Assembly (NCBI GenBank): GCA_937872465.1
Contig: CALMSR010000017.1
Span: 1-64,000 of the forward strand
DNA length: 64,000 nucleotides
From: an uncultured Paracoccaceae bacterium
Lineage (GTDB): Bacteria > Pseudomonadota > Alphaproteobacteria > Rhodobacterales > Rhodobacteraceae
Reading direction: 5' to 3'
The translations under genes were made by a program, and so were the position numbers. This document shows, in pieces, positions 25,044 to 36,402 of the stretch. How positions within the stretch are numbered: the stretch's first letter is position 1; each line of letters opens with the position of its first letter. The notes under the pieces were generated by a model. It was not told where the DNA came from and did not search any database. It was given only the letters and a program-made list of their open reading frames with translations.

Positions 25044-26051
25044 GTGACGTCCCTGGCGTTCCTCGCGGCATTTCTGCCGGGCCTCTGGGCGGGGCCGGCA
25101 CTGCCGCACGCGCTGCAGCCGGGCTTTCTCGACCTGCGGGCGCTCGGCGGCGATGCCTGGCAGGTCTATTGGAAGGTGCCGGCGGGCGCGGGCGGACCGA
25201 TGCAGATCGCCGCGGTCCTGCCCGAGACCTGCGATCCGCGGGGGCCGGGCCCGCTCGAATTCGATGGCACCGCCTTCGTGGCGGCCTGGATCTCCGGCTG
25301 TCCGGGCGGGCTCGAGGGTGGCGAGATCACCATCGAGGGGCTGGAGCTGACCGAGACGGACGTGCTGGTGCGCTACGAACTGGCGCCGGGCAGGGCGGAG
25401 AGCCAGCGGCTCACGGCGGCGAGCCCCGGCTTCCGCGTGCCGGCGCCGCAGGGACGGCTCGGGGTGGTCTCGACCTATTTCGCGCTCGGGGTCGACCATA
25501 TCCTGCGCGGGATCGACCACCTGATGTTCGTCTTCGCGCTGATCCTGCTGATCCGGGACAGGCGGCAGCTCGTCGGGGCGGTGACCGCCTTCACGGTCGC
25601 GCATTCGCTGAGCCTGGGCGCGGCGGCGCTCGGCTGGATCGTGGTGCCGGCGCCGCCGGTCGAGGCGGTCGTGGCGCTCTCGATCATGTTCCTCGCCTCC
25701 GAACTCGCCCGTCCCGAAGGGCGCGGGCTGCGGCTCACGGAGCGCTATCCCTGGGTCGTGGCCTTCGCCTTCGGGCTGCTGCACGGGCTCGGCTTCGCCC
25801 GGGCGCTGCTCGAGGTGGGATTGCCGGAGGGCGAGGTGCCGCCGGCGCTCGTCGCCTTCAACCTCGGGGTCGAGGCCGGGCAGCTGATGTTCATCGCGAT
25901 GGTCGTCGTCGTCGGGTCCCTGCTCCGACGGCTCTATCCGGCTACGATGGCCTGGGCGACCCGACGGGACGGCCAGGGGATCGCGGCGGCGAGCTATCTG
26001 ATGGGCAGCGTCGCCGCCGTCTGGTTCGTGGGGCGTGTCGCCGCGTTCTGA
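25044..26051 (+). CDS. HupE/UreJ-family membrane protein with exported N-terminal domain
   Basis: A 335-residue protein starting at GTG (25044) with a signal-like segment TSLAFLAAFLPGLWAGPALP. An exported domain of ~120 residues follows (PGFLDLRALGGDAWQVYWKV, ETCDPRGPGPLEFDG). The C-terminal half has six or so transmembrane segments and the HupE/UreJ motifs GVDHILRGIDHLMFVFALIL and FGLLHGLGFARALLEVGLPE. HupE is a nickel permease in some bacteria. No hydrogenase or urease genes are here, so the substrate is open. The frame is open far upstream, and the start is chosen for the signal peptide and GGAGAA upstream. Confidence 0.8.
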   Translation: MTSLAFLAAFLPGLWAGPALPHALQPGFLDLRALGGDAWQVYWKVPAGAGGPMQIAAVLPETCDPRGPGPLEFDGTAFVAAWISGCPGGLEGGEITIEGLELTETDVLVRYELAPGRAESQRLTAASPGFRVPAPQGRLGVVSTYFALGVDHILRGIDHLMFVFALILLIRDRRQLVGAVTAFTVAHSLSLGAAALGWIVVPAPPVEAVVALSIMFLASELARPEGRGLRLTERYPWVVAFAFGLLHGLGFARALLEVGLPEGEVPPALVAFNLGVEAGQLMFIAMVVVVGSLLRRLYPATMAWATRRDGQGIAAASYLMGSVAAVWFVGRVAAF

Positions 26052-26082
26052 TGAGCCCCGACCCCGCCCGGGCCGGGCGCTG

Positions 26083-26115
26083 CCCTCATCCTGTTGCGGA
26101 ACGGTCGAAGAGGAA
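26083..26115 (+). repeat. 33-nt intergenic repeat, copy A
   Basis: The sequence CCCTCATCCTGTTGCGGAAC and the 13 bases after it match 36403-36435 at 28 of 33 positions. It lies just after hupE. Both copies precede a GC-rich spacer and a short downstream gene. Nature unknown. Confidence 0.5.
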
Positions 26116-26149
26116 AAAGCGCCAGCTGCTATAGCCCCCCGTGCCCGGC

Positions 26150-26167
26150 GCCCGCCGGCTGGCGGGC
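26150..26167 (+). terminator. hairpin after hupE
   Basis: A perfect 7-base stem GCCCGCC/GGCGGGC with loop GGCT lies about 100 bases after the hupE stop and 53 bases before the next gene. No T-run follows. Confidence 0.4.
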
Positions 26168-26220
26168 AACGGCGGGGCGGGGCATGATCGCGGGACGAAT
26201 CATCGCGTGAGGGCCGGGCC

Positions 26221-26517
26221 ATGCGCAGGCGCGTTCCGCTTCCGATCCTGCTGCTCGCCGCCCCGCTCGCCGCCTGCGCGGGCGCGGGGGAGGGGCAGCG
26301 CAATGTGCCGGCGGCCTCGGCTGCGGCCCAGGAGCGCGCCTGCGCCGAGGCGGTCGCGGCCCATGTCGGCAAGGATCCCGCCGAAGTGACGGCGGTGCTC
26401 GCCGAGACCGGCGCCGACGGCCTGGCGCTGGTGCGCGTGACCGATGGCGGGCGGCTGCATACCTGCACGGTCGACGCGAACCTCTCGGTGCACGAGATCC
26501 GGCATCCGCGCGCATGA
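26221..26517 (+). CDS. small putative lipoprotein, 98 residues
   Basis: The protein has a typical lipoprotein signal: MRRRVPLPILLLAAPLAACA with the lipobox LAAC and Cys19 as lipid-bearing residue. The mature ~80 residues (QERACAEAVAAHVGKDPAEV, DGGRLHTCTVDANLSVHEI) contain two more cysteines and look compact. I do not recognise a named family. Its stop overlaps the ybgC start by four bases (ATGA), so it is co-translated with the first gene of the tol-pal region and is probably an envelope protein. Confidence 0.75.
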   Translation: MRRRVPLPILLLAAPLAACAGAGEGQRNVPAASAAAQERACAEAVAAHVGKDPAEVTAVLAETGADGLALVRVTDGGRLHTCTVDANLSVHEIRHPRA

Positions 26518-26924
26518 CGGCGCATCGCTTCGAGCTCCGGGTCTATTACGAGGACACCGATCTCGCCGGGATCGTCTATTACGCCAATTACCTGAAGTTC
26601 ATCGAGCGGGCGCGTACCGAGGCGCTGCTCGCGGCGGGGATCGACCAGGTAGCGCTCGAGCGCGAGCTGGGAAGCGTCTTCGCGGTGCGCGCGCTCTCGG
26701 TGGACTACCGCGCCCCGGCGCGCTTTCAGGACGTGCTCACGGTGCGCACGACCGTGGCGGCGGTCACCGCCGCACGGGCGCGACTGATCCAGGAGGTCTG
26801 GCGCGCGGACGAACTGCTGGTGGCGGCGGAGGTCGACGTGGTCTGCCTCGGCCGTGACGGCCGCCCGCGGCGCCTGCCCGAGCCGGTGCGCGCGGCCCTT
26901 GGCGGGATGCTGCCCGGACCGTAG
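26514..26924 (+). CDS. ybgC: Tol-Pal-associated acyl-CoA thioesterase YbgC
   Basis: A 136-residue hotdog-fold thioesterase. The active-site motif YYEDTDLAGIVYYANYLKFI at residues ~11-30 includes the conserved Asp and Tyr. YbgC hydrolyses acyl-CoA thioesters and travels with tol-pal genes in many proteobacteria. It is followed by a strong hairpin (26987-27009), so tolQ probably has its own promoter as well. Confidence 0.95.
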   Translation: MTAHRFELRVYYEDTDLAGIVYYANYLKFIERARTEALLAAGIDQVALERELGSVFAVRALSVDYRAPARFQDVLTVRTTVAAVTAARARLIQEVWRADELLVAAEVDVVCLGRDGRPRRLPEPVRAALGGMLPGP

Positions 26925-26986
26925 GGGCATTGCATTTGGCAGCGTCCCCCTGCGCCAGAGTTCCAAGCAGGCCAACGTCACCGCCC

Positions 26987-27009
26987 CGCCCGGCGGGAAC
27001 CGCCGGGCG
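26987..27009 (+). terminator. strong GC hairpin between ybgC and tolQ
   Basis: A perfect 10-base stem CGCCCGGCGG/CCGCCGGGCG with loop GAA lies 63 bases after the ybgC stop. It lacks a T-run. The remaining 188 bases up to tolQ hold no gene and must contain the tolQ promoter if this terminates transcription. Confidence 0.5.
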
Positions 27010-27197
27010 CCGTCCTCGTCTCGGGGCGGGGCGGCCGAGGAAGAAAGAAGGAGATCCAGCTGCGAGAGCCCTGGCCGGGACCGCGCGACCCCTAGACAGA
27101 AGCGGTATTTTTCGGCAATAGGCCGCGGCAAGGGACGAGGACCCGCCGAGGCCGGACGAACACGGCCGACTTCCCGAGCAAGCATCAGCAGGCACGC

Positions 27198-27902
27198 ATG
27201 GAAACCGATACCCTCGCCGCCGCACAGCAGATCGATTTCTCGCTGCTGGCGCTGTTCCTGCGGGCGACCTTCACGGTCAAGATCGTGATGCTCGTCCTGA
27301 TCGCCGCCTCCTTCTGGTCCTGGGCGATCATCATCCAGAAGACCCTGGACATGCGCCGCGCCCGCGAGGAGGCGCGCGCCTTCGACGCGGACTTCTGGTC
27401 CGGCGAGCCGCTCGACACCGTCTACGACCGGGTCGGGCCGGAGCCGCCCGGGGCGGCGGCGCGGATCTTCGCCGCCGGCATGACCGAGTGGCGGCGCTCG
27501 CACCGCAAGGACGGCGGGCTGATCGCCGGCACCCAGGCCCGCATCGAGCGGGCGATGAACGTGGCGATCGGCCGCGAGGCGGACGAGCTCAACCGCGGGC
27601 TGACCTTCCTCGCCACGGTGGGCTCGATCGCGCCCTTCGTCGGGCTCTTCGGCACGGTCTGGGGCATCAAGCACGCCTTCGAGGAGATCGCGCTGCAGCA
27701 ATCGACCAATCTCGCGGTGGTCGCGCCCGGCATCGCCGAGGCGCTGCTCGCCACCGGGCTGGGCCTGCTTGCCGCGATCCCGGCGGTGATCTTCTTCAAC
27801 AAGCTCAACCAGGACAGCGATGCGGTGCTCGGCGGCTACGAGGGCTTCGCCGACGAATTCGCCATGATCCTGTCGCGCCAGCTCGACAAGGCGGGCGCCT
27901 GA
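27198..27902 (+). CDS. tolQ: Tol-Pal proton channel subunit TolQ
   Basis: A 234-residue MotA/TolQ/ExbB protein with three transmembrane segments (about residues 16-40, 130-160, 170-195). The last two are in LTFLATVGSIAPFVGLFGTV and VVAPGIAEALLATGLGLLAA. With TolR it forms the inner-membrane proton channel that energises TolA for outer-membrane constriction at division. It is first of the tolQ-R-A-B-pal-cpoB run, with tolR 1 base downstream. Confidence 0.96.
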   Translation: METDTLAAAQQIDFSLLALFLRATFTVKIVMLVLIAASFWSWAIIIQKTLDMRRAREEARAFDADFWSGEPLDTVYDRVGPEPPGAAARIFAAGMTEWRRSHRKDGGLIAGTQARIERAMNVAIGREADELNRGLTFLATVGSIAPFVGLFGTVWGIKHAFEEIALQQSTNLAVVAPGIAEALLATGLGLLAAIPAVIFFNKLNQDSDAVLGGYEGFADEFAMILSRQLDKAGA

Positions 27903-27903
27903 G

Positions 27904-28377
27904 ATGGCGGTCTTCCTCGGCGGCGCGGTGCGCAACCGCGGCCGGCGCGGCCGGCGCGGCAACAAGCGCCGCCCGATGTCGGAGATCAACGTCACGCCGA
28001 TGGTCGACGTCATGCTGGTGCTCCTGATCATCTTCATGGTGGCGGCCCCCCTCCTGACCGTGGGCGTGCCGATCGAGTTGCCCAGGACCGCCGCCGCGCC
28101 GCTGCCTTCCGAGCGCGAGGAGCCGCTGACCGTGGCGCTGACCGCCGAGGGCGAGATCCTGGTGCAGAACGAGGCGGTGAGCCGGTCGGAGTTCATCCCG
28201 CTCCTGCGGGCGGTCGCGGCGGAGCGCGAGAGCGACAAGGTCTTTCTGCGGGCCGACGGCGCGACGTCCTACGAGGGCGTCATGCAGGTCATGGGCGCGC
28301 TCAACGCCAGCGGATTCCACAATATCGGCCTGGTGACGGAGCAGGGCGGCCCGAGGTTCGACGGGCAGGACGGCTAG
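27904..28377 (+). CDS. tolR: Tol-Pal protein TolR
   Basis: A 157-residue ExbD/TolR protein: a basic N-terminus ([14 protein letters not shown]), one transmembrane helix at about 33-55 with the proton-path Asp35 in TPMVDVMLVLLIIFMVAAP, and a periplasmic domain ending VMQVMGALNASGFHNIGLVT. It works with TolQ. The SEINVTPMVDV motif is diagnostic of TolR/ExbD, and the operon context fixes TolR. Confidence 0.95.
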   Translation: MAVFLGGAVRNRGRRGRRGNKRRPMSEINVTPMVDVMLVLLIIFMVAAPLLTVGVPIELPRTAAAPLPSEREEPLTVALTAEGEILVQNEAVSRSEFIPLLRAVAAERESDKVFLRADGATSYEGVMQVMGALNASGFHNIGLVTEQGGPRFDGQDG

Positions 28378-28383
28378 ACCGTC

Positions 28384-29553
28384 GTGCGCATGCCCACCGG
28401 TGCGATCGTCTCGGCAGCGGGCCACGCGGCGCTGATCGCGCTCGCGGTCTGGGGCCTGCCTTGGCTGAAGCCGAGCGATCGCGAGGCGATCCGGGTCACG
28501 GAGGTGAGCTTCGTCACCGAGGCGGAATTCGCCGCCGCCCAGGCCTCGGCGGAGGCGCCGCGCGACACGGCGGCGCCGCCCGAGCCGCCCTCCGCGCCCG
28601 ATGCCGCCCCGCCGGCCGAGCGCCCGCCCGCGCCGCTGCCGGAGGTGGTGCGCGGCCCCTCGGCCGAGGTGCAGCCGGCGCCCGAGGAGGATGCCGCTCC
28701 CGAGGAGGTCGCGAGCCTCGCCGCCCCCTTCGACCCCTCCTCGCCGCTCGCCGTGGCCGAGCCGGAGCTTTCGAGCGTCGTGCCGCGGGTGGTCACGCTC
28801 GCCCCGCCCACCGCGGTGACGCCACCGCGCCCGCGGCCGGTGGCGCGGATTGCGCCCGAGGCGGTGCCGGAGCCGCCCGATCCCGCGCGCCCGGCCGAGA
28901 TCCCGCAGGCGGCGGTCGCGCCCGCCCCGGAGGCCGAGGCGCCGCGGCCCGAAGAGACGCCCCAAGCCCCGCCTGCGGCGGAGCCCGAGCCGGTGGCCGA
29001 GCCCGCGCCACCGGCGACCCTGGCGCTCGCCAATGCGGGACGGCCGCGGGCGCGGCCGGAGCAGGCCCCGCCGAGCCCGGACCCGGCGAACCAGGTGATG
29101 GCGGCGCTGAAGAAGGAGGTCCAGCGCGAGATCGACGCGCAGGGCGCCGGCGAGACCCGGGCCGCCGCCGCGCCGGCGCCGGCGGCCCCCGCCGCGCCCT
29201 CCGCGCCCGCAGCCACCTCGCTGCCGGTCGGCCCGCCGCTTACCGGCGGCGAGAAGGAGGGGCTGAAGCTCGCGGTGCAGCGATGCTGGAACGTGCCGGC
29301 GGGGCTGCGCGACGCCCAGGAGCTGCGCGTGGTGCTCGCGGCCGAGCTGGCCGCGGACGGCGCCGTCATCTCGGGCTCGATCCGGCTGATCGAGCCGGTC
29401 CCGGCGCCGGACGCGCGCTTCCAGCAGGCCTACGAGGCGGGACGGCGTGCACTCCTGCGCTGTTCGCCGTATAGCGAGCTTCCGCGCGACAAGTTCGCGC
29501 AATGGCGCAACATCGAAGTGGTCTTCAATCCCGAAGGGATGGTTTCATGGTAA
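28384..29553 (+). CDS. tolA: TolA-like cell envelope protein
   Basis: A 389-residue protein with one N-terminal transmembrane segment ([20 protein letters not shown]), a long Pro/Ala/Glu-rich middle (about 60-290) with repeated PPAEPEP-like runs, and a C-terminal globular domain of ~95 residues ([20 protein letters not shown] to FNPEGMVSW), typical of alphaproteobacterial TolA. It spans the periplasm to contact Pal/TolB. Start is GTG at 28384; an ATG two codons later is an alternative. Its stop lies inside the tolB start region (7-base overlap). Confidence 0.9.
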   Translation: MRMPTGAIVSAAGHAALIALAVWGLPWLKPSDREAIRVTEVSFVTEAEFAAAQASAEAPRDTAAPPEPPSAPDAAPPAERPPAPLPEVVRGPSAEVQPAPEEDAAPEEVASLAAPFDPSSPLAVAEPELSSVVPRVVTLAPPTAVTPPRPRPVARIAPEAVPEPPDPARPAEIPQAAVAPAPEAEAPRPEETPQAPPAAEPEPVAEPAPPATLALANAGRPRARPEQAPPSPDPANQVMAALKKEVQREIDAQGAGETRAAAAPAPAAPAAPSAPAATSLPVGPPLTGGEKEGLKLAVQRCWNVPAGLRDAQELRVVLAAELAADGAVISGSIRLIEPVPAPDARFQQAYEAGRRALLRCSPYSELPRDKFAQWRNIEVVFNPEGMVSW

Positions 29554-30875
29554 ATTCGCTTCGCCGCAGCCTCGTCGTCGGCCTGCCGGCGGCCCTCGCG
29601 CTCCGTCCCTTCGCCGCGGCGGCGCAGGCGCCGCTTCGCATCGAGATCACCGAGGGCGTGATCGAGCCGATGCCCTTCGCCGCCCCGGGCTTCGTGCCGG
29701 ACAGCGCCGAGGCAGCCGACCTGGCGGCGCGCATCACCCAGGTCGTCATCGACGACCTCACCGGCACCGGGCTCTTCCGCGAGATCCCGAGCAACGCCCA
29801 TATCGGCCGGATCACCAATTTCGACGCGCCGGTGCAATTCGCCGACTGGAAGGCGATCAACGCCCAGGCGCTGATCACCGGGGCGGCGGGCCAGCGGGGT
29901 GACCGGGTCTCCGTTCGCTTCCGGCTCTGGGACGTTTTCGCCCAGACCCAGCTCGGCGAGGGGCTGCAGTTCGAGGGCACCGCCCAGGCCTGGCGGCGCA
30001 TGGGCCACAAGGTGGCGGATGCGGTCTATTCGCGGCTGACCGGCGAGGGCGGCTATTTCGACAGCCGCGTGGCCTATATCGCCGCGAGCGGGCCCAAGAG
30101 CGCACGGCGCAAGCAGATCGCGGTGATGGATTACGACGGCGCCAATCCGGTGATGCTGACCGACGGCAACGCCCTTGTGCTCACCCCGCGCATCTCGCGC
30201 TCGGCCAGCCAGATCCTCTATACCAGCTACGAGCAGGGCGCGCCGCGGGTGCTGATGATCGAGGCGGGCGGCGGGCGCCGGCAGGTGCTCGACGACGCCC
30301 AGGGCATGACCTTCGCGCCGCGCTTCTCGCCGGATGCGTCCCGCGCGGTCTATTCCGCTTCCACCGGCACGGGCTCGGACATCTTCGTGGTCGACCTCGC
30401 CTCGCGCCGGCGGGCGCAGCTCACCCAGACCTCCTCGATCGACACCGCGCCGGCCTTCTCGAACGACGGCGGGCAGATCGTCTTCGAGAGCGACCGCGCC
30501 GGCACGCAGCAGCTCTACGTGATGTCGGCCGGCGGCGGCGAGGCCCGGCGCATCAGCTTCGGCGAGGGCCGCTACGCCACCCCGGTCTGGTCGCCGCGCG
30601 GCGACATGATCGCCTTCACCAAGATCGTCGGCGGCCGCTTCCATGTCGGGGTGATGCGCACCGACGGCTCGAACGAGAAACTGCTGACGGCGAGCTACAT
30701 CGACGAGGGGCCGACCTGGGCGCCGAACGGGCGCGTGCTGATGTTCTTCCGCGAGACGCCGGGCGATACCGGGGGGCCGCAGATTTATTCGGTGGACATC
30801 ACGGGGCGGAATCTGCGCAAGGTGCCCACGGCGGGTTTTGCCTCCGATCCGTCCTGGTCGGGGCTGCTCGGATGA
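29547..30875 (+). CDS. tolB: Tol-Pal periplasmic beta-propeller TolB
   Basis: A 442-residue protein: signal peptide ([20 protein letters not shown], cleavage near AAAQA), an N-terminal alpha/beta domain (residues ~30-165) and a six-bladed WD40-like propeller with PD40 repeats ([55 protein letters not shown]). It shuttles between Pal and TolA at the septum. It overlaps tolA. Confidence 0.97.
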   Translation: MVNSLRRSLVVGLPAALALRPFAAAAQAPLRIEITEGVIEPMPFAAPGFVPDSAEAADLAARITQVVIDDLTGTGLFREIPSNAHIGRITNFDAPVQFADWKAINAQALITGAAGQRGDRVSVRFRLWDVFAQTQLGEGLQFEGTAQAWRRMGHKVADAVYSRLTGEGGYFDSRVAYIAASGPKSARRKQIAVMDYDGANPVMLTDGNALVLTPRISRSASQILYTSYEQGAPRVLMIEAGGGRRQVLDDAQGMTFAPRFSPDASRAVYSASTGTGSDIFVVDLASRRRAQLTQTSSIDTAPAFSNDGGQIVFESDRAGTQQLYVMSAGGGEARRISFGEGRYATPVWSPRGDMIAFTKIVGGRFHVGVMRTDGSNEKLLTASYIDEGPTWAPNGRVLMFFRETPGDTGGPQIYSVDITGRNLRKVPTAGFASDPSWSGLLG

Positions 30876-30919
30876 GCCAGGGTTCGCCCGGAACCGGGCG
30901 CGAGAACGCGGAGGATAGG

Positions 30920-31441
30920 ATGAAGTCAGTCAGAACCGGCGGGTTGCTGGCGATCGCGCTGCTGGCATCGGCCTGCGCCGGCGGGGACGTCACCGTGCCC
31001 ACCTCGGGCGGCACCGGCTACGGCGGCAGCGGCGCGGCGGGCGGCGGCGCCTTCGACGCGGCCGGCGGCCTTGGCGGCGGCACGCTGCCGGGCACCGCGA
31101 TCTCCGACCGGGTGCTCTTCTCGGTCGACCAGAGCACGCTCAGCGCCGAGGCGATCGGAACGCTCAACGCCCAGATCGGCTGGCTGGTCCAGAACCCCGG
31201 GGCGCCGATCCTGATCGAGGGCCATGCCGACGAGCGGGGCACCGGCGAATACAACATGGCGCTGGGATCGAGCCGGGCCAGTGCCGTGCGCAACTACATG
31301 GTCAGCCAGGGCATCCCCGACCAGCGCATCAGCATCATCACCTTCGGGCGCGAGCGCCCGGTGGCGACCTGCGCGCAGGAGAGCTGCTTCGCGCAGAACC
31401 GGCGCGCGGTCACCGTGGTGACCGGCGGCACGGGAAGCTGA
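30920..31441 (+). CDS. pal: peptidoglycan-associated lipoprotein Pal
   Basis: A 173-residue outer-membrane lipoprotein. The lipobox LLASAC gives lipidated Cys19, a Gly-rich linker (about 28-55) follows, then an OmpA-like peptidoglycan-binding domain with ILIEGHADERGTGEYNMALG and SRASAVRNYMVSQGI. It anchors the outer membrane to the cell wall. The ATG at 30920, with GGAGGATAGG upstream, is chosen over a longer frame that starts inside tolB because it restores the signal peptide. Confidence 0.97.
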   Translation: MKSVRTGGLLAIALLASACAGGDVTVPTSGGTGYGGSGAAGGGAFDAAGGLGGGTLPGTAISDRVLFSVDQSTLSAEAIGTLNAQIGWLVQNPGAPILIEGHADERGTGEYNMALGSSRASAVRNYMVSQGIPDQRISIITFGRERPVATCAQESCFAQNRRAVTVVTGGTGS

Positions 31442-31473
31442 CCCGGCGGGCGGCATCGAAGGAGGGCGGGGAC

Positions 31474-32331
31474 ATGCGCAAGGCGGCGCATCTGGGAACG
31501 GCGGCGGTGCTCGCGCTCGTCCTGGCGGCGGGCGGGCCGACCTGGGCGCAGAAGGCCCAGACCGTCGCGGATGTCCGCGCCGAGCTGGGCGTGCTGAACG
31601 GCCAGGTGCAGCAATTGCGCGACCAGCTGGTGCAGAGCGGTGCCGCCGGCGGGCTTTCGACGGCGCCGGCGAGCGCGCTGACCCGCCTCGACGCGCTCGA
31701 GGCGGAGCTGCGCCGGCTCACCGGTCGCGTCGAGGTGCTGAGCAACGATCTCGCGCGGATCCTGCAGGATGCCAGCAACCAGATCGGCGACATCGAGTTC
31801 CGGCTGACCGAGCTCGAGGGCGGTGACACCGCCGTCCTGGGAACGCCCGAGCTCCTGGGCGGCGGCTTCACCCGGCCGATGCCCCGGCCCTCCGCCGGGG
31901 GCGCCCCGGGCGCGGCGTCCGGTACGGCCCCGCTGTCGGTCGAGCTGACGGTGACCGAAGAATCCGATTTCGACGCCGCGGTCGCCGCGGCCGAGAGCGG
32001 GGACAATGCCAAGGCCGTGACCCTCTTCGACGGCTTCCTCGCCACCTATCCCGGCAGCCCCTTCGCGAGCGAGGCGCAGTACCGGCGGGGCGAGGCGCTG
32101 GCGGCGCAGGGCGACTGGCGCTCCGCGGCGCGCAGCTTTCTCGACGCTTTCAGCGGCGCGCCCACCGATCCGATCGCCCCGCAGGCGCTCTATCGCCTCG
32201 CGATCAGCCTGAGCGAGCTCGGCCAGATCGAGGAGGCCTGCCTGACCCTGAACGAGGTCGACATGCGCTATCCGGGGTCGAGCCTCGCCGGCGACGTGGC
32301 GGCCAAGCGGGCGTCGCTGCGCTGCCAGTGA
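31474..32331 (+). CDS. cpoB: cell division coordinator CpoB (YbgF)
   Basis: A 285-residue periplasmic protein: signal peptide ending near TWA-QKA, a coiled-coil part (about 30-90, VRAELGVLNGQVQQLRDQLV and ALEAELRRLTGRVEVLSNDL), then TPR-like repeats (about 165-283, DFDAAVAAAESGDNAKAVTL, SPFASEAQYRRGEALAAQGD). CpoB links Tol-Pal to septal peptidoglycan synthesis. Stop overlaps the tilS start by four bases. Confidence 0.94.
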   Translation: MRKAAHLGTAAVLALVLAAGGPTWAQKAQTVADVRAELGVLNGQVQQLRDQLVQSGAAGGLSTAPASALTRLDALEAELRRLTGRVEVLSNDLARILQDASNQIGDIEFRLTELEGGDTAVLGTPELLGGGFTRPMPRPSAGGAPGAASGTAPLSVELTVTEESDFDAAVAAAESGDNAKAVTLFDGFLATYPGSPFASEAQYRRGEALAAQGDWRSAARSFLDAFSGAPTDPIAPQALYRLAISLSELGQIEEACLTLNEVDMRYPGSSLAGDVAAKRASLRCQ

Positions 32332-33608
32332 CCCCCGGCGAGGCGCCGCTCGCCGCGGTGCGGTCGGCGCTCCTGGGCCTGCCGGCGGGACCGCTCGGCG
32401 TTGCGGTATCGGGAGGCAGCGATTCGCTGGCCCTGACCCTGCTCCTGCACGCGCTCTGTCCCGAGACCGGCCACGGCCTCGCCGCGGTGACGGTCGATCA
32501 CGGGCTGCGGCCGGAGAGCGCGGGCGAGGCCGCCGAAGTCGGCCGCATCTGCCGGGACCGCGGCATCCCCCACGCGGTGCTGCGCTGGTCCGATCGCGAC
32601 GGGCGCGGCAATCTCCAGGCCCGCGCGCGATCCGCCCGGCGGGCGCTGATCGCGGGCTGGGCCGCGGAGCGCGGCATCGCCGCCGTCGCGCTGGGCCACA
32701 CGCTTGACGATCAGGCGGAGACCTTCCTGATGCGCCTCGCCCGCGGATCGGGGGTCGACGGGCTCGCCGCCATGGCGCCCAGGACCAATTCCGAGGGCAT
32801 CTGCTGGCTGCGCCCGCTGCTCGGGACCAGCCGCGCGGCGCTGCGGGACTGGCTGGCGGCGCAGGGCATGCCCTGGGCCGAGGATCCGGGGAATGCGGAC
32901 CTGCGCTTCGACCGGATCCGGGCGCGGGCGGCGATGGAGCAGCTGGCGCCGCTGGGCCTCGGGGCTGAGCGGCTCGCGGCGACGGCCGCCGCGATGGCAC
33001 GCGCGCGCCTTGCGCTCGAGGTCGCGGCGGGGGATCTGGCCCGCGCCGCGGTCGAGCCGGGGCCGGCGGGGGACGCGCTCATCGACATCGCGGCGCTGCG
33101 CTCCGGAACGGAGGAACTGCAGCTGCGCGTGCTCGCCGGGGTGCTCGCCTGGGTCTCCGGCGCGATCTACCGGCCGCGATTCGCGTCGCTCGCCGCCGCG
33201 CGGGCGGCCCTGCTCCACGGGCGGATCGGGCAGGGGATCACGCTGCAGGGCTGCGTCCTGCGCCCCAGGTCGGGCGGGCGCGTCGCCGTCCGGCGCGAGC
33301 CCGCGCGAGCCGCGCCGCCGGTTCCGCTCGCCACGCGGGTCTGGGACCGGCGCTGGAGAATCGAGGCGGTCCTCCCCGGCGCGGATGTCGTGGTCGGTGC
33401 ACTCGGGCCGGAGGGTCTGTACCGCTGCCCGGAGTGGCGGGCCGGAGGAGAGGCGCGCGAGACGCTCCTGACCACGCCGGCGCTCTGGCGTCGGGGCGAA
33501 CTGGTCGCGGCACCGCTCCTCCGCCCGGACCCCCGCGTCCGGGCCAGCTTCGTCCCGGCGCTCACGCCGCCGTGGGAGGCACGATCGGACGTTGAATCCG
33601 GACGGTGA
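32328..33608 (+). CDS. tilS: tRNA(Ile)-lysidine synthase
   Basis: A 426-residue N-type ATP-pyrophosphatase with the PP-loop SGGSDS at residues 28-33, VTVDHGLRPESAGEA, and GHTLDDQAETFLMRLARGSG. It converts the wobble cytidine of tRNA-Ile(CAU) to lysidine, which is essential for reading AUA. Start is GTG at 32328, overlapping the cpoB stop (GTGA). Its position between tol-pal and ftsH is common in alphaproteobacteria. Confidence 0.95.
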   Translation: MTPGEAPLAAVRSALLGLPAGPLGVAVSGGSDSLALTLLLHALCPETGHGLAAVTVDHGLRPESAGEAAEVGRICRDRGIPHAVLRWSDRDGRGNLQARARSARRALIAGWAAERGIAAVALGHTLDDQAETFLMRLARGSGVDGLAAMAPRTNSEGICWLRPLLGTSRAALRDWLAAQGMPWAEDPGNADLRFDRIRARAAMEQLAPLGLGAERLAATAAAMARARLALEVAAGDLARAAVEPGPAGDALIDIAALRSGTEELQLRVLAGVLAWVSGAIYRPRFASLAAARAALLHGRIGQGITLQGCVLRPRSGGRVAVRREPARAAPPVPLATRVWDRRWRIEAVLPGADVVVGALGPEGLYRCPEWRAGGEARETLLTTPALWRRGELVAAPLLRPDPRVRASFVPALTPPWEARSDVESGR

Positions 33609-33680
33609 GGCCTTATGTTAGAGGCTCAAGCCTGCGAGGCGGCATCGCCGGCTTCCCGGACGTCTTAGGAGATACCGCCC

Positions 33681-35606
<1,926 letters not shown>

Positions 35607-35655
35607 CGCCGGCCCCTCCACCGATTCTCATATCACTCGGGCCCAAAGGTCCCCG

Positions 35656-35681
35656 GCCCGATCGGCCAGTGTCGATCGGGC
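35656..35681 (+). terminator. hairpin after ftsH
   Basis: A perfect 9-base stem GCCCGATCG/CGATCGGGC with an 8-base loop, 49 bases after the ftsH stop, followed by a pyrimidine-rich TGCTTCCCTGTTCC. The rest of the 230-base gap to the Nudix gene shows lower GC but no gene. Confidence 0.6.
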
Positions 35682-35836
35682 TGCTTCCCTGTTCCGAGGC
35701 TCGGTCCAGCGGCCGCGGACGTCAGTCGGGCGGACGGGACAGGCCGCAGGCGGCCATGCGGACCATGCCGCCCTTGGACGTGTCTTCGCGATCACCTAAG
35801 CATTGAAGTGAAAGCATAATATGCAGGGGACAGAAC

Positions 35837-36301
35837 ATGCAGGAACTTCCAGTGCGCTCATCCTCGGTGTCCCTCGTCGCCCTCAGGAAGACCGACGTGC
35901 AACATGAGGTTCTCCTGCTGAGGAGAACACAGTCCTTGGCCGGCGAGTGGTGTCAGGTGGCCGGCAGCATCGAGAAGGGCGAAGCCGCCTGGCAGACCGC
36001 CTTGCGCGAGCTCGATGAAGAGACCGGCTTGAAGCCGGACACCTTGTATTCGGCCGACGAATGCGAGCAGTTCTACGAAGCGGACCGGGACAGCATTGCG
36101 ATCGTCCCGGTGTTTGTCGCCTTCATCGACAATGCCGCCGAGGTGACCCTGAACCACGAGCACAGCGAGTACCGCTGGGTCGGTTTCGACGCGGCCGTGG
36201 AAATGGTTCCCTTCAGCGGCCAAAGGCGGGTTCTTCGCAGGATCGAGGACGAGTTCGTGAAGAGGCGCCCCAACGAACATCTGCTGATCCAGCGCGGATA
36301 G
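35837..36301 (+). CDS. Nudix hydrolase
   Basis: A 154-residue protein with a perfect Nudix box at residues 43-65 (G43-x5-E49-x7-R57-E58-L-D-E61-E62-T-G64-L). The rest fits the NudB-like dihydroneopterin triphosphate/dATP pyrophosphatase type (VSLVALRKTDVQHEVLLLRR, AGEWCQVAGSIEKGE, HSEYRWVGFDAAVEMV). The substrate is a nucleoside-diphosphate derivative but cannot be fixed. Its codon use and upstream region look less GC-rich than the neighbours, which may indicate acquisition. ATG follows GGGGACAGAAC. Confidence 0.88.
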   Translation: MQELPVRSSSVSLVALRKTDVQHEVLLLRRTQSLAGEWCQVAGSIEKGEAAWQTALRELDEETGLKPDTLYSADECEQFYEADRDSIAIVPVFVAFIDNAAEVTLNHEHSEYRWVGFDAAVEMVPFSGQRRVLRRIEDEFVKRRPNEHLLIQRG

Positions 36302-36402
36302 CCAGACCTTCCTCGAGGACAAATGCGAGCTCCGGGCGTGCCTGGCGTCACCCTGCCGCCCGGCCGGCACCGCCGGGCCGCGCCCGGCACGGCCACGCGT
36401 GG

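Noticed and set aside
35833..35846. GAAC-N6-GAAC at the Nudix start as a LexA box
   Set aside because: Spacing is 6, not 7, and it overlaps the start codon and first codons. The three accepted boxes all have exactly 7.
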